Of a DNA stretch of 64,000 bases, positions 11,920 through 23,080 are shown piece by piece; the stretch's first letter is position 1, and the number at the start of each line of letters is the position of its first letter. The notes beneath the pieces were generated by a model. That model was not told the origin of the DNA. It did not search any database and was given only the letters and a program-made list of their open reading frames with translations. The translations under genes and the position numbers were made by a program. The DNA is from Biscogniauxia marginata (lineage: Eukaryota; Ascomycota; Sordariomycetes; Xylariales; Xylariaceae). The stretch covers positions 148,728-212,727 of the forward strand of contig MU404129.1 of assembly GCA_022695795.1 (NCBI GenBank), read 5' to 3'.

Positions 11920-12988
11920 ATGCGGCTTCTCTCTTATTGGGTATGTATTTCTCTTGTTGTTTAAGTATAAGTAACTCCCAACCTGGACAACAACAAGAAC
12001 AACATCAAAACAGCAAACCGCAGCTATAGCTACCTAGCTAACATGCTAATGTTCGCGACCAGGTCCTCCCCATCATATCCGGGCTCGTGTGGCTCGCCAC
12101 GCTCCTGGGACTCCTCCTCTACTGGATCGTGAACACGAACCAGGTCAAGTACCCTTCCATGCAGGGCGACCAGACGATCGCGTACATCTCGGACGTCGGC
12201 GCCGCCGAGCTGAAGCCGCTGTTTGTCGCCGGCTGCATCATCACCACCGTGTTCCTCGACCTGTCCTTCATCGCCGACCGCCTGTTGCGTCACAGGGGCC
12301 GCCTCGTCCCCAACACCTCGCTCGGCGAGAAGGTCCTCAGCGGCCTGTGCATCTTCTTCGCCTTCGTCGGTACTATCGGCCTGTGCCTGCTCTCCGGCTT
12401 CGACACGGCCCACTACCCGACCCTGCACAATATCTTCCTGCTGCTCTTCATTGCCGGCTACCTGCTATCCGCCATCTTCATATGCTGGGAGTACCAACGT
12501 CTCGGCAAAAGTGCGTACATTCCTACCTGCCTCTAAACCCGGGCGTTCCGTCGCCAGTAACTAACCTTTTTCTCTGTGCGACTGTAGAATATACCGAACA
12601 CAGCGTCCTACGCACCTCGTTCTGGGTGAAACTCACCTTCGTCATCGTAGAACTGCTACTAGCCATCGTCTTCATCGTGACCAACTTCCGGCGCCTGTAC
12701 AACATCGCCGCCATCTTCGAGTGGATCATCGCCTTCATCTTCTCCTTCTACATCTTCTCCTTCATCATCGACCTGTATCCCGCCGTGGCCACGCGCGCCG
12801 GCAGCCAGCAGCAGAACTACCGGCCCGCGACCGCCCTCGAGATGGAGGAGGCCAGGCTAGACCAGCCGGGCGTCCCGGGCCAGCACCTCGCCTCCCAGGA
12901 CAGCGACCGCACCCTGACCAACGCCGCCGGCCACCCCGTCGCCGCGAACAAGAAGAGCAAGACGAGGACGCCGTATGCCGACTTCTAG
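11920..12988 (+). CDS. SFK1: Frag1/DRAM/Sfk1-family multipass membrane protein
   Basis: Exon 1 is 11920-11940 and encodes only seven residues (MRLLSYW). Exon 2 is 12063-12510 and exon 3 is 12588-12988. Introns carry donors GTATGT and GTGCGT, and the protein has 289 residues. The sequence shows about five to six hydrophobic helices, including one across the first junction (VLPIISGLVWLATLLGLLLY), CIITTVFLDLSFIADRLL, LCIFFAFVGTIGLCLLSGF, LHNIFLLLFIAGYLLSAIFI, VKLTFVIVELLLAIVFIV and an aromatic final helix WIIAFIFSFYIFSFIIDLYP. A polar, basic cytoplasmic tail of about 60 residues ends the protein. The family includes yeast Sfk1, which works with the PI4-kinase Stt4 at the plasma membrane and affects phosphoinositide and lipid asymmetry. 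The role here is inferred from family. GC3 is high. Confidence 0.85.
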
Positions 12989-14066
12989 ATAGCCACCCTC
13001 TGTTCAGGGTGGCGACGATATCGGAATTAATTACCTTCCTGGAAAGGGAAAACCCCCAGGGAAAAAAAAAGAAATACTTTCTTGGATAACAAACGTAATG
13101 AATACATGGGATAATCGGAAATTGGGAGGGCCTTTAGAAACATGGTTTCCCCGTTATGACAATACACTGGCTTTGACGTTTTTACTTGCAATGGCATGAT
13201 TCACACACGCATTGAGGGGCATGGGTCATTTCCCCAGATCAGACCTGGCCGATTACATTTCTACGGGCGGCGTTTTTTGAGGTGTACTGATACTAATCCC
13301 CCCCCCCTTTCCTTCTGCTCTGTCTGTCCTATGTTGCTTGTATGCGAATGAGAGGGGGGCCGAGGGGGGGGAAGTGATTTAAGTCACGACATTGAGAAAG
13401 AATTATATGTTGGCAAAAGGTTATAGCAATAGACCTGTATCTATTACGGCTGTTTTACCTGGGCATAGCAAATATCAGGCTGACATATACGAGCTCATGT
13501 TTTTGCGAAAGGAGGAAAAGGGGGGGTTTGTTGAAAATTTGATAGAACTCTGGAGGTGGCTACTTTTACGATGTTAGGAGCCGCGAATAATACCATTTAT
13601 ACACGAATTCATAAGAACAATCCTGTATTCGCCGGAATTTTTTGTTTTTATTCATTTTTGTGACCCATAGAAGCGATATGAAAAAGGAAAAAGAAAAAAA
13701 AAGGAAAGAAATGACCTCATACATCATGAACCGTTTATCTTAATCAATAAACCATGAAAGCGGAGAGACTGCACAACCGAAACAACTCGTGCCGGCCAAA
13801 ACCGAATAAGGGGGGTATTCCATCTATAAACATCTCGAAAACCTGCAACTGTCCCGTTTGGATCATATTGAAGCCAGGTAAATGGAAAAAAGGAATTAAA
13901 AAAAAAGAAAAAAAAGGGAACATCATCCATAGCATTCATAGAAACCCGAAAAACCAGTTATCAACCCCTTTTCCAAAGAAAGCAACACCCTTTCCTGTGA
14001 CTCCTACAACACTTCGAGCACCAGCTCACACACACACACAAATAAAAGCCAAATCTTCTCCCCCCT
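12989..14066. other. Convergent intergenic region with homopolymer runs
   Basis: 3' flanks of the Sfk1-like and Eis1-like genes. The stretch is rich in poly-A, poly-G and poly-C runs (ccccccccc near 13299, agagggggggccgagggggggg near 13351-13372) and a (CA)n run near 14028-14040. No gene supported. Confidence 0.5.
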
Positions 14067-16135
14067 TCAGATAATCTCATGGAACCTCGAGTCCCGAGCG
14101 GGACTCGTGCTCTTAGCCGACGGAGAAAAGTCCCTGATCGGCCTCGGGGGCGTCAGAGACGCACCGATCCGGTCCCTCGCCTCGTCGCGGAAGTACTCGT
14201 CCCCGCTCTCGCTGCTCAGGGGCGAGACGGGTCCCGGGCTGCTCGGCGGCCGGCCTTCCGAGATGGCCCGGCGCGCGTTCTGGTTCCTGCCGGCCATCGC
14301 GATGGACTTCAGGCTGCGGTTATCGAGGCTCGTCGAACGACTGTTCCCTTCCTCCATACCCGTCAGGGATGCGCCGCCGATGAAGCTCCTCCTCGCCGCT
14401 GGGCTTTCCTTGGACGCCTGGTCGTCTGGAGATTTCGGCCCTCTTGAGAATCGAGACTTAAACCACGTCTTTACCCTGCCGGGCGGTGACCGGTCGCCAG
14501 ACGATTTTTGCCAGCTCTCTTGCTGATCCCTGTCGGCTTCTTTCAGAGAAACGACGTGAGCTTCCGGGAAGGGCACGCTGACTGGTTGTCCACTGCTATT
14601 CATAGCGACCATCCTAGGTAGTTCTTCGTGATCTTCTTGATTTTCTTGGTGGAGAATTGAAGTCGACTTATGTTTTTCAGCCCTGACCAGTCGTTTCTGT
14701 TCTGCTTTAGCTGCTTTGTCTTCTTCCTTCCTTGTTCTGGCCTCTTGCTTCTCCTCGGCCCTTCTCTCTCTCTGCTCCTGTTTATCTTGTTCTGTTGATA
14801 TAGTTAGCGTATAAATGATATACCTAGGCATGGGAACATCTGACCTCTCAGCTTTTTGGTGATATCTTGAATCTCCTTCTGGCGAAATTTATCGATTTCT
14901 TGTTCTTCCTTCTTCTTTTCCATCTCTAGTCGTAATTCGGTTTGCCTCGCATACTCTCTTTCTGCCCTTTCATTGATTTCATCTAGAATCGGCTGAACCC
15001 TTCGCGCAGCAATAGCATTGATATCGTCCTGGCTTATATATTTTCCAGCACCAATATCAACCATCCCGTCCTGGCGGCCTCCACTCTCGCTCCTTCGAAA
15101 CTGGGCGGCAGCATGGGCTTTTAGTTCCCACTGGGTCAGCGTAGAGGCAGGTATCATGCCCGTTTCGGCAGTTATCCTCTCATCCATTCCTTTTAGCTGC
15201 TCATGAACGTTTCTCTGGGCTGCTGCCAAAAGCGCTTCTTGGTCTTTCTGCTGTTTTATCTCGTCGACTTCAGAGAGTTTGCTGGAAAACAGAGACATCT
15301 GTTGTTTTATCTGTTGTGATCGCTTGCGATCTTCAATAACGGCGCCATCGCTGGATGATCTTTTCCGCAGTTTGCCCCTTACCGAGAAACGGCGTATGGG
15401 CAGGATGTTAGTTCCATAATACTCAAGATAATCTCGATTCTTAGAATTCTCTTGTTGCATCTTGGCGAGACGGGCCTGGGCTTGTTTGTAAGCGGCATCT
15501 TGCAGAGTAGTAATCTGTAGAGGCTGCCCATCATCACTTATACTGCTTGATACGTCTAGCTGATCTCGAGGCGACGTAACACCGGCGTGTGACTTCTTGG
15601 CATCGATCATCCGCTGCTGTTGGTTGTACATCTTCTTAGCCATCGCCACGGCAGAAGCATGAAGCACGTCAGCACGTTTTTGTTCGTCGACTTCGCTCTT
15701 GACAGGCGGGCGGGATGTAAACATTTCCCGGGGCATGGTAGTGTATGGGCTAGAACCACTATCCTCGCTCGGCCCGGAGGATCGCGCCGGTCCATGCGCT
15801 CGAGTCGCGGCAGTCAAGGCATTGGCAGCTGCGTTTGCTTCGTCTGGGTACGATTCCCTCGGAGCCGGGGTTGACATGGCCCTTTTGCGACTTGCTACAG
15901 CGCCCTTGGCAGCAAGTAGTGACTTCTGGCGCTCTATAGTGTTTGCGTGAGAGCTACGTGGTGTTGTACGATCTGCCTTGAAAGCGAGGTTGGCTGCAGA
16001 AAAGCCATAGTCAGTCGGCGAAGGCTTCCAGGCACCGGTGCTTTTCGCCGTCTGTGATGCGAGTAGGGCTGCCCTTGCTCCGTAGCTACTAGCAGTAGTC
16101 TCCCGGGAGGGTGCTGATCTGTAGTCATTCGCCAT
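14067..16135 (-). CDS. EIS1: Eisosome protein 1 (Eis1)-like
   Basis: Exons are 16135-14845 and 14791-14067, with a 53-nt intron (donor GTCAGA, branch CTAAC, acceptor CAACAG). This yields 671 residues reading KKLREQDKQEQ across the junction. A stronger-looking donor, GTATAT at 14823, would leave only a 32-nt intron, so the upstream donor is preferred. The N-terminal half contains the Ala-rich, Tyr/Trp-spaced segments typical of fungal Eis1 (SYGARAALLASQ, GAWKPSPTDYGFSAANLAFK, SYPDEANAAANALTAATRAH). A long charged coiled coil and a Ser/Pro-rich tail with many phosphorylatable sites follow. Eis1 is a peripheral component of eisosomes under the plasma membrane. The frame stays open upstream of 16135 to about 16296 (PLSEKDSQLAQLQHTV), so a 5' exon may be missing. 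The start given is the first ATG in good context. Confidence 0.75.
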
Positions 16136-17758
16136 GATGGCTGTAGTTGAAGTCGGAGTCGAAGCCGAACCCTCCGCACTGACAACAGTGGACTGGAGAT
16201 TTCGTGCTGATCTAACCGTATGTTGCAGTTGCGCTAGCTGCGAATCCTTTTCGCTTAGAGGCTTGCTGACGGAAAATCCAGAAAAGATTGGGGTCTAAAC
16301 CACAGGATATTTCCTGAACGAACTGGCAAGAGGTCAGAAGATGATATTTCGAGGTAAGAGACGGGAAAGGCTGTAGTTTGTGATTTGTGGTTTAGAAGCT
16401 TACCTGGCGACTTAGAAGTGGGTGTCGTCACTTGGTCGTAGTCGATGCGCCTCATTGGTCGCCACGCTGATGGACTGGCGGACTATACAAAGATCGGCAT
16501 GGACAAAGCTTGGGGGGTATCGGTACCTGAATCGAACCTCTGCAATAGTGCTAACAAGCCAAAGAATAAATGGTGTTATCCGAGGGCGGACTAAGTAAGA
16601 TAAGAATACAAAAGGGTTCTTACTAGGTACCTGGTAGATATATTTGATAGTACCTAGATAAACCTCAGAGCACTGATGATGTGCAGGAATATAAAGGTAC
16701 CTAGATCAGCAGGTACATATCATCCGTAGGTGGTATCAGTGTGACCTAGAGAAATACACGAGTCTGGAGAATAAGAGGACCTGCTATGTCTGTGTCCAGC
16801 ACGCTGCCGCTTTCCCGTGTCGTCTGTCAGCTACTTAATTACGTCATTGTCCTACCGTGTGATAGGTACCTGTACGCGGCATCTCAAGGCCGCAAAGAGG
16901 TCTGCCGTCCCCGCCTGCCAAGCTCCCCGAAACTGAATTCTTTGATTATTTAGTGCCTGGAGCTATTAGGTTTTAGACTTTAGCACTAAATTGCGCTTTG
17001 ATCATTTAAACTAGGTAGTGTAACCTAGCTGTGAAGTTAAGTAGATCGGTTATCCCTAAGAGGTCCACTAGCTGGAGCTAGGTAGCTTGTCAGCTTGTGC
17101 CATGTCGATCAAGGTCTCCAAGAAAGTCTCTGGGCTGTGGGGGGAAACGGTTCCTGCAAGCTGCAGATCCTGGCTCACGGTGACAACCTGCCGGGCCACT
17201 CTCTGGTCCAGAACCCGAATCCCTGTATGTACTATAACGTCATTCATTGTTCATTATTTATGTTATTGTTGATCAGCAGACTTGACATATGGGATGTGCC
17301 AGACTCATAAGAGACCCAAGCCAAGCCCGGTGCTATAGATATGGAAACTGTAGAAGGCGGACATAATATTCATTTTAGATAGATCGGTATCCTAACGTCT
17401 GAGGATTAAAGAGACCGATATAAACCAATTCTATTCCAAATACATTATGTGCTTTCTTTTCTTTTCACATAAAAGTGGGAGATATTAGTAACTTGTAAGC
17501 CGGGGCCGTGTTTGTTTCGGGCCCTTATACTTGCCCAAATCAACTGAAGGGGGCGCTCCACAGCTCAAAACATTTTCCCTTCCCATCTCAAGCCCGACTA
17601 TGAGAAAAACCGTCTTAGTGAAGAAGAAGATAGAAACACGACTATACACATAAGAATGAGGTTGAATACATGTATTACCCATTAACTATTTATTAATTAA
17701 TTCAATCTACTTACAGGGGCCTCCATCCGAACCTGGGGCTACGTAAGGCGTTAGTCAA
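16136..17758. other. Long intergenic region rich in TAGGTACCTA-type palindromes
   Basis: Divergent promoters of the Eis1-like gene and the phosphatase gene. Palindrome-like motifs built on GGTACC recur at about 16524, 16625, 16697 and 16866. The 17085-17230 stretch has some codon-like texture, but every frame breaks quickly and no family is recognised. Possible 5' coding sequence of the Eis1-like gene lies at 16136-16296 and near 16393-16455 (ATG at 16455 followed by donor GTAAGC). Confidence 0.5.
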
Positions 17759-19121
17759 ATGGCCGTCGTATTCGACAACATCCTCAATTTCCGCGACGTC
17801 GGGAAGACGGTTAACGACTATATTGGGCGAAAGTAATAAAGACTTCTCCCCTACATACCTATCTTAAGTTTTTTTTTTTTCAGATATGAAAACCCCAAAA
17901 AAATTTTTTAAAGAAAGAAACGTTTTAAGAAAAGGGGAGAGGGCGACACAGCGGTTTTGCTAATACCTAAGGCGGGGAGAGATAGGGTGCTCCGAGAAGG
18001 CGTGCTATACCGATCTGCCCGGCCCGGTGAGTATATATATAAATATATATATATACCCCAAAAGTCTTGCTTTCCCCGTTAATAAGTAAGCACGAATACT
18101 AACACAAAAGAAAATTTCAGACGATGCGACGCCCGAGGACCGCCGCAGACTAGCGTCCGAGCTAGGCGTCAGGACGGTGATCGACCTGCGCACCAAGACG
18201 GAGCACCTTAAGCAGGCCGAGAAGCAGAAGCGCCAGCAGGCGGCGGCGGCAGCGGCAGGGCTCACGGAGCCGGCGGAGCGGGAGAACGTAAGAATCCCGG
18301 GTCTTCAGTACCGCGAGATCAAGGTCACCGGGCCGCGGTTCGAGAGGTTTCTGCTCAGCCAGCTGTCGTGGTGGAACTTTTTGTACGTCTCCTAGGCATT
18401 ACCCCCTCGCACTCAACTTGGAAGACAAAAAAACACATACGCGTATAGGGGAGAGGGATTTCCGAGTTCTAACACATATTTATTTCCACCACACCAACAG
18501 TAAGGTCATCATCCTCTACATCTTCGGCTACCGCACGCAGGCCATCGGCGTGATAAGCCGGGAAGTCATGCTCCCGCGAGGGCTCGTGGGCCTCGGGACC
18601 GTGACGCTGGATACATCCGGGCCCGAGATAGCGGAGGTGAGTTCTTCCTCCACCTATGCCAACCAACCAACCAACCAACCAACCAAACTAACCAAACTAA
18701 CCAACAACCCCCCCTCCCCAACCAGGCCCTCAACACCCTCCTCCAACCCTCCTCCCTCCCCCTCCTCATCCACTGCACCCAAGGCAAAGACCGGACGGGC
18801 CTCATAATCGCGCTCACGCTCATGGCCATTGGAGACCCATCCACCCCTTCCCCCACCGTCCCCCTAGACGCCATCGAGCACGACTACCTCCTGACCCGCG
18901 AGGGCCTAGCCGGGTCCGAGTCCGAGTCCGAGAAGGACGAGCGGCTGACCGAGATCCGGGAGATCGGGCTCACGTCCGAGTGGGGGGACTGCCCCTCCGA
19001 CTTCGTCCGCCGCGTGCGCGCGCACCTCGACGGCGCGTACGGCGGCGTCGGGGCTTATCTGGACGGGATCGGGTTCGGGGCCGAGGAGCGGTCGAGGCTG
19101 GTTGAGGTGCTGGGTGCGTAG
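17759..19121 (+). CDS. Tyrosine/serine protein phosphatase, Y_phosphatase3 type
   Basis: Five exons: 17759-17832, 17986-18026 (41 nt), 18121-18382, 18501-18636 and 18726-19121, giving 302 residues. Junctions restore the family N terminus (FDNILNFRDVGKTVNDYIG, then KVLREGVLYRSARPDDATPEDRRRL). The catalytic P-loop is HCTQGKDRTGL near residues 186-196, with the Cys and Arg of CX5R present. ELGVRTVIDLRTKTEH is the usual upstream beta-strand block. An Ala/Gln-rich insertion (QQAAAAAAGL) sits in the middle. Enzymes of this group dephosphorylate phosphotyrosine or phosphoserine, and some act on phosphoinositides; the substrate cannot be told from sequence. It converges on the methyltransferase gene 220 bases away. 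Confidence 0.88.
18661..18705 (+). repeat. AACC-type tandem repeat inside an intron, with duplicated branch points
   Basis: Within the last intron of the phosphatase gene (18637-18725) the motif AACC is repeated about seven times. It then grades into two copies of ACTAACCAA, each containing a consensus CTAAC branch-point sequence, just before the acceptor AACCAG. Confidence 0.85.
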
Positions 19122-19341
19122 TGCATGTGTGAGCCAGCCGTTCTAGTTGGCTAGTGGATAAACAAAAGGGGGGAGGGGGGGGGAGAGGGGATGGAGGCTA
19201 ATAGTAGCAGAATAGGGCCAGGGGTAAAGTTCCCGTGCTTTCTAATTATAGAGATTTGTCTTCTTCATAGTACCTCAAACATGATAACAATTAGGTCTTG
19301 CAAGTTCAAACAAATAAATGGCGTGGCAAGGAATCTAAGTC

Positions 19342-20672
19342 TCATTTCTTTCTAAAGCGACCCTGTATCCAGCAGCGATACATCTTGAGTCGCCTGGCTC
19401 TATTGACCAGCATTCTTCTATCAACGCCGAGGTCTTCTATGTCGAAAAGCGCCGATTCTGGCTCTGATTCTCTAGTCTCACCGACCTCACCTTCGCCTAG
19501 CTCTTCTTCTCTTGATTTGTCTATCGCTCCAGATGATGATGCTCCAGACCATATTCGGGCCAGCTCGTCCTTCTCGAAGAAGTATACTCGAGTGCCATCC
19601 CCTCTGATGTAGAAGTTCTCTTCCAGATAGCGGCCTTTCTTGAACCGAACCTGCGCTAGATCACCTCTGCCATAGTCGCGGAAGCAGACCTCACCGCCTG
19701 GCTTGAGTACTCGATGGACGTTTTGCACGGCCTGGTTCCACTGTAACGGCGATAGGGCCGAGAATATGAAGACCATCACGACAACATCTACGCTGTTGTC
19801 TTCTAGGCTTGGGGGCAGTTCTTCACCAGCAGCATCCCATACGTCGGCCTGCATGAATTCGGGATCGTACGCCTCATGACTACGCATAACTTCGACGGCC
19901 TTCTTAGAGAAGTCACAAGCATGGATCTTCAGCTTGGGATTCTTGTTATTGGCTAATATGGGAAATGCAGTGTTGCCTGCGCCTGCGCCGACTTCCAGTA
20001 TTAGTTTAGGGCCGGCGTCCTCTTTGGTGACTTCGCCTAGTACGGGGAACTCCTGCTGCAGCCATTTGCGGTTCTTGAAGAAGTTGGCAGTGTTGTTCTT
20101 GTAGAAAAGATTCCACCACTTTGCAGGATCTGAATTAAATCTGTCTACACCCGGGCGCGTTAGTGATGCGTCTAATATATCGAAAGAGTATGTAGCATTT
20201 CGAGGTATGATTGATGGGTCAGATGGGAGCGAAAGACTATTGATGGCAAGGATTCATCATGGGTAATCAGATGAACTATGCATTAATGGGTATCATCATA
20301 ACATCCGGGAGGTTCAGGGGGGCCTAAGAAGGAAAGGGGCTAACAAGACATACGTTTGTCAAAGTCGGAGACTGGCGACTGGCGCTGCATAGCAAACTGC
20401 TGCTCTGCATACTCCTTGTAAGTATCGTCAGTCTCCACATGATCCCAGGCATTGAACTCGAAGACGTCGTCGTCTTCTTGCAGGAAGCGCGACCCAAACT
20501 GGAACGGGTCGGTCCTCTTCATGTTGTACTGCGGATCATGACTTCGGTGAGGAGCTACCGTGGCTTCCTCCCCAGTCTCTCCTTGCACGGCCAAAGTAGA
20601 CGTCTGCTTCATCAGGTTGTCCACTTCTGGCAGTGCCGCGTCGCCAGCAGTCGCGGTAGCGGCAGAGGCCAT
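19342..20672 (-). CDS. TRM140: tRNA N3-methylcytidine methyltransferase (Trm140/METTL2 type)
   Basis: Exons 20672-20354 and 20144-19342 with a 209-nt intron (donor GTATGT, branch CACTAAC, acceptor GTGTAG) give 373 residues. The N-terminal block FQFGSRFLQEDDDVFEFNAWDHVETDD and the junction sequence FDKHRFNSDPAKWWNLFYKNN are the METTL2/METTL8/Abp140-C hallmark. Rossmann motif I is LEVGAGAGNTAFPIL. The later motif RVLKPGGEVCFRDYGRGDLAQVRF is also typical. The enzyme forms m3C at position 32 of threonine and serine tRNAs. The gene lacks the actin-binding N-terminal extension seen in budding yeast Abp140. A Ser/Glu-rich insertion (SREEELGEGEVGETRESEPE) sits near the C terminus. It is divergent from COQ10. 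Confidence 0.9.
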
Positions 20673-21242
20673 ATTTCTTTAGAAGGAACACCGGAATGGA
20701 GGTCTTCTAGGTAACCATCGACCTTCGCTTTGCCACTTGTCACCGCGAATGTGCGTCGGGCGGCATTCTAGGAGTCGCGGCTCAGTCCTAGAAAAGGTGG
20801 GATAAAGTTGGGAAAGAGAGAGAAAAAGGGCCCAATCCGCAAAGTCGTGAAATTTATTTCAGGTGGGAATTTCGGCGGGGTGGCTTAATTAGTGGGACCG
20901 GAAGGTTAGTGGAACCTTAGGTAGCTTTGGGTTTCCTGTGGCTAATGACCCGGGAAAAAAAAAGGAACCCTGGATATTCGATCATCTTTGAATATCACGC
21001 CCCAAAATCGCAAACCACCCAAGTCTATTCTCACCAGTCCTCTTCTCCCTCTTTCTTTTCTTAGACCAAAATTTCCTACCATTTAGAATACGCGATAGAC
21101 AAGAGACTCCAGCTACAATTACATACAACCTATAGAATGGACATGATATTATAAAACCGAAACCCACCTAACCCCCCAATAATCTTCCGTCCTCTCTACC
21201 TGCCTACCTACCGACCTCCCTACCTGCGCAACCTAACCTCCA
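20673..21242. other. Divergent promoter region, methyltransferase / COQ10
   Basis: Gene-free stretch with purine-rich runs near 20815-20830 and C/T-rich sequence at 21170-21240 directly upstream of the COQ10 start. No gene supported. Confidence 0.5.
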
Positions 21243-22082
21243 ATGATATCCCCACCACGTCCACGGATACCAGCCGCACGTCTCCGGCTCCGACTCCGGC
21301 TCCCACCCCCCCGGACCTTCCTCAGCTTCCCCTCGGCCGCGCCGCAGGTCCTCACGGCGCGCCGCGCGCTCCCCTACCACCACGCGCGCCTGTTCGAGCT
21401 GATCGCCGACATCGACTCGTACGCGGGGTTCCTGCCGTACTGCAAGGCCTCGCGGGTGACGGCCTGGACGACACTGTCCGAAAACCCCGAACCCGAACCC
21501 GAACCCGGAAACGAACACCGGCAAGGGAGGAGGAGGAGATGGCCCGCGCGCGCGGACCTGACGGCCGGCTGGGGCGCGCTGGAGGAGACCTACACGAGCC
21601 GGGTGTTCTGCGTACCGGGCTCCAAAGGTAGTACCGGTAACAACAGCAGCAGCAGCAGCAGTAGTAATAGTAGTAATATTAGCAGTAACGTCAGCATCGT
21701 AGAGGCCATCAGCGGGGACGCGCGGACCGAGATCCCCGCGTCCGTGCTCGCGAGGTACGGGCTCAGCGACCCAGGTCCGCAGGACGGGAACGATAGCAGC
21801 AGCAGCAGCCGTAGCGGTGTGGTGTTTCAGAGCCTGGTGACGCGGTGGACGGTGTCGCCGGCTGCCGCCGCCGCCGCCGCCGAGGGCGATGCGAGCTGGA
21901 GCGACGTCCGGCTGAGCATCAAGTTCCGGTTCGCGAACCCGCTGTACGGCGCCGTGAGCTCCGCCGTCGCCGACAAGGTCGCCCCCGTCATGGTCGAGGC
22001 GTTCGTCGCGCAGGCGAGGCGCGTCTTGGGGGAGCCCGGGCGCGGGCGCGGGATCGAGGAGAGGAGGGCAGGATCGGGTTAG
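21243..22082 (+). CDS. COQ10: Coenzyme Q-binding protein COQ10 (START domain), mitochondrial
   Basis: Single-exon gene of 279 residues. The Arg/Pro-rich N terminus (ARLRLRLRLPPPRTFLSF) suits a mitochondrial presequence. The START/polyketide-cyclase fold begins at LTARRALPYHHARLFELIADIDSYAGFLPYCKASRVTAW and ends with SIKFRFANPLYGAVSSAVADKVAPVMVEAF, both diagnostic of Coq10. Coq10 binds coenzyme Q and supports its use in respiration and its synthesis. Three low-complexity insertions interrupt the domain: an EPEPEPEP stretch, a poly-Ser/Asn stretch near residues 133-150 encoded by an AGC/AGT repeat, and a short poly-Ser. The domain is therefore longer than usual. There is no intron and GC3 is very high. 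Confidence 0.92.
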   Translation: MISPPRPRIPAARLRLRLRLPPPRTFLSFPSAAPQVLTARRALPYHHARLFELIADIDSYAGFLPYCKASRVTAWTTLSENPEPEPEPGNEHRQGRRRRWPARADLTAGWGALEETYTSRVFCVPGSKGSTGNNSSSSSSSNSSNISSNVSIVEAISGDARTEIPASVLARYGLSDPGPQDGNDSSSSSRSGVVFQSLVTRWTVSPAAAAAAAEGDASWSDVRLSIKFRFANPLYGAVSSAVADKVAPVMVEAFVAQARRVLGEPGRGRGIEERRAGSG

Positions 22083-23080
22083 AGGAAGACAAGTTGCCAC
22101 CTCTTGAACTCGATCGAATTTATGATATTGCCACCCCAACCCCCTTTTTTGATATCACGGGTAAGGGAATAGAAAACTAAGTCGGCCCATTCATTCCATT
22201 GCTCCCTTAAAATACTCCTCCCAGACGGGATATAGATGGCATCAACGAGAAATTAACATTCTCGATCAGTAATCAGGATATTCCTAATAGTAAATCTAAA
22301 ATTCACCAGGAATTGTACATGGATGAACTGAGTAGCACATGGGCCAGGATGGGTCAACTATTAATAAGCTCAAGTGTATCAAATATTTTATTCGTTTAAT
22401 TTTTTATGTTTTTTTCTTTGACTATGGTCAATGCGGTACCTAACTCCGTGTGTGTATAACTTCAAGTGTATAAGCCAGTTGAATCTAGATCGCGCGTCAA
22501 CTATAGCGTTTTTCTAGGCTTGATCGTGATGACGCCTATTCATCTTTCACTGAACCTCATCTCGTCATTCCACATCGCCTTCTGCCCTTTGTTCACGTGC
22601 TCGTCTCTCTATCTCATTCCATCATACCCCAAACTTTTCGAGCTGCGCCCGACTCCAGATATTCCACAAAACACGACCAACGGGAAAGCAATATGAATTA
22701 AAAAGTCCGCAATAAGAGGCGTGATGCAACCAGGAGCCTAACTAATCTTGTCACCCGATAGCGCGGGACAGAAAACCGCGTCAGGGTCGCTATAAGCAAG
22801 AATGATACGCCTCGAACCGGGGGTATAATGCGGAATCAGTTGCTGAAAAGAACACCGTTTGAAGAAACCGCGGGGCCGGGATTGTGGCCGGGCTCAGAAC
22901 TAGGACGACTGCTCCGGCGGCAATGACAACGGGTAGAAATCAACATCGACCGATATAATTCGACAAAAAATATCAAAAGGATCCATATACAAGTATAATC
23001 CGGGGACGGTGCGGGTTCTATCTCTTGCCCCTACGGTTTGTCAGCTCATGTGCCATAAGGCCCAGGTAGAGAGTTGTTTC
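22083..23080. other. Intergenic region downstream of COQ10
   Basis: Convergent 3' flanks of COQ10 and the ubiquitin-like-domain gene. AT-rich from 22200 to 22460, mixed afterwards. Nothing coding is supported. Confidence 0.5.

Noticed and set aside
12089..12988. 299-codon plus-strand open frame over the Sfk1-like gene
   Set aside because: Its first part is an out-of-frame Arg/Pro/His-rich reading of exon 2; only its end coincides with the true exon 3 frame.
16510..16560. GGTTCGATTC-like box (minus strand) suggesting a tRNA
   Set aside because: Only a B-box-like stretch; no paired T stem, A box or cloverleaf could be drawn around it.
17087..17310. Short overlapping open frames with partly gene-like texture
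   Set aside because: All frames break within about 70 codons, with no splice signals that join them and no recognised family.
20145..20353. In-frame open segment inside the methyltransferase intron (SFDILDASLTRPGV)
   Set aside because: The segment carries a perfect branch point (CACTAAC) and acceptor, and removing it restores the conserved FDKxRFNSDPAKWW junction.
21204..22139. 311-codon minus-strand open frame opposite COQ10
   Set aside because: Antisense shadow of a high-GC3 gene; compositionally biased and without recognisable motifs.
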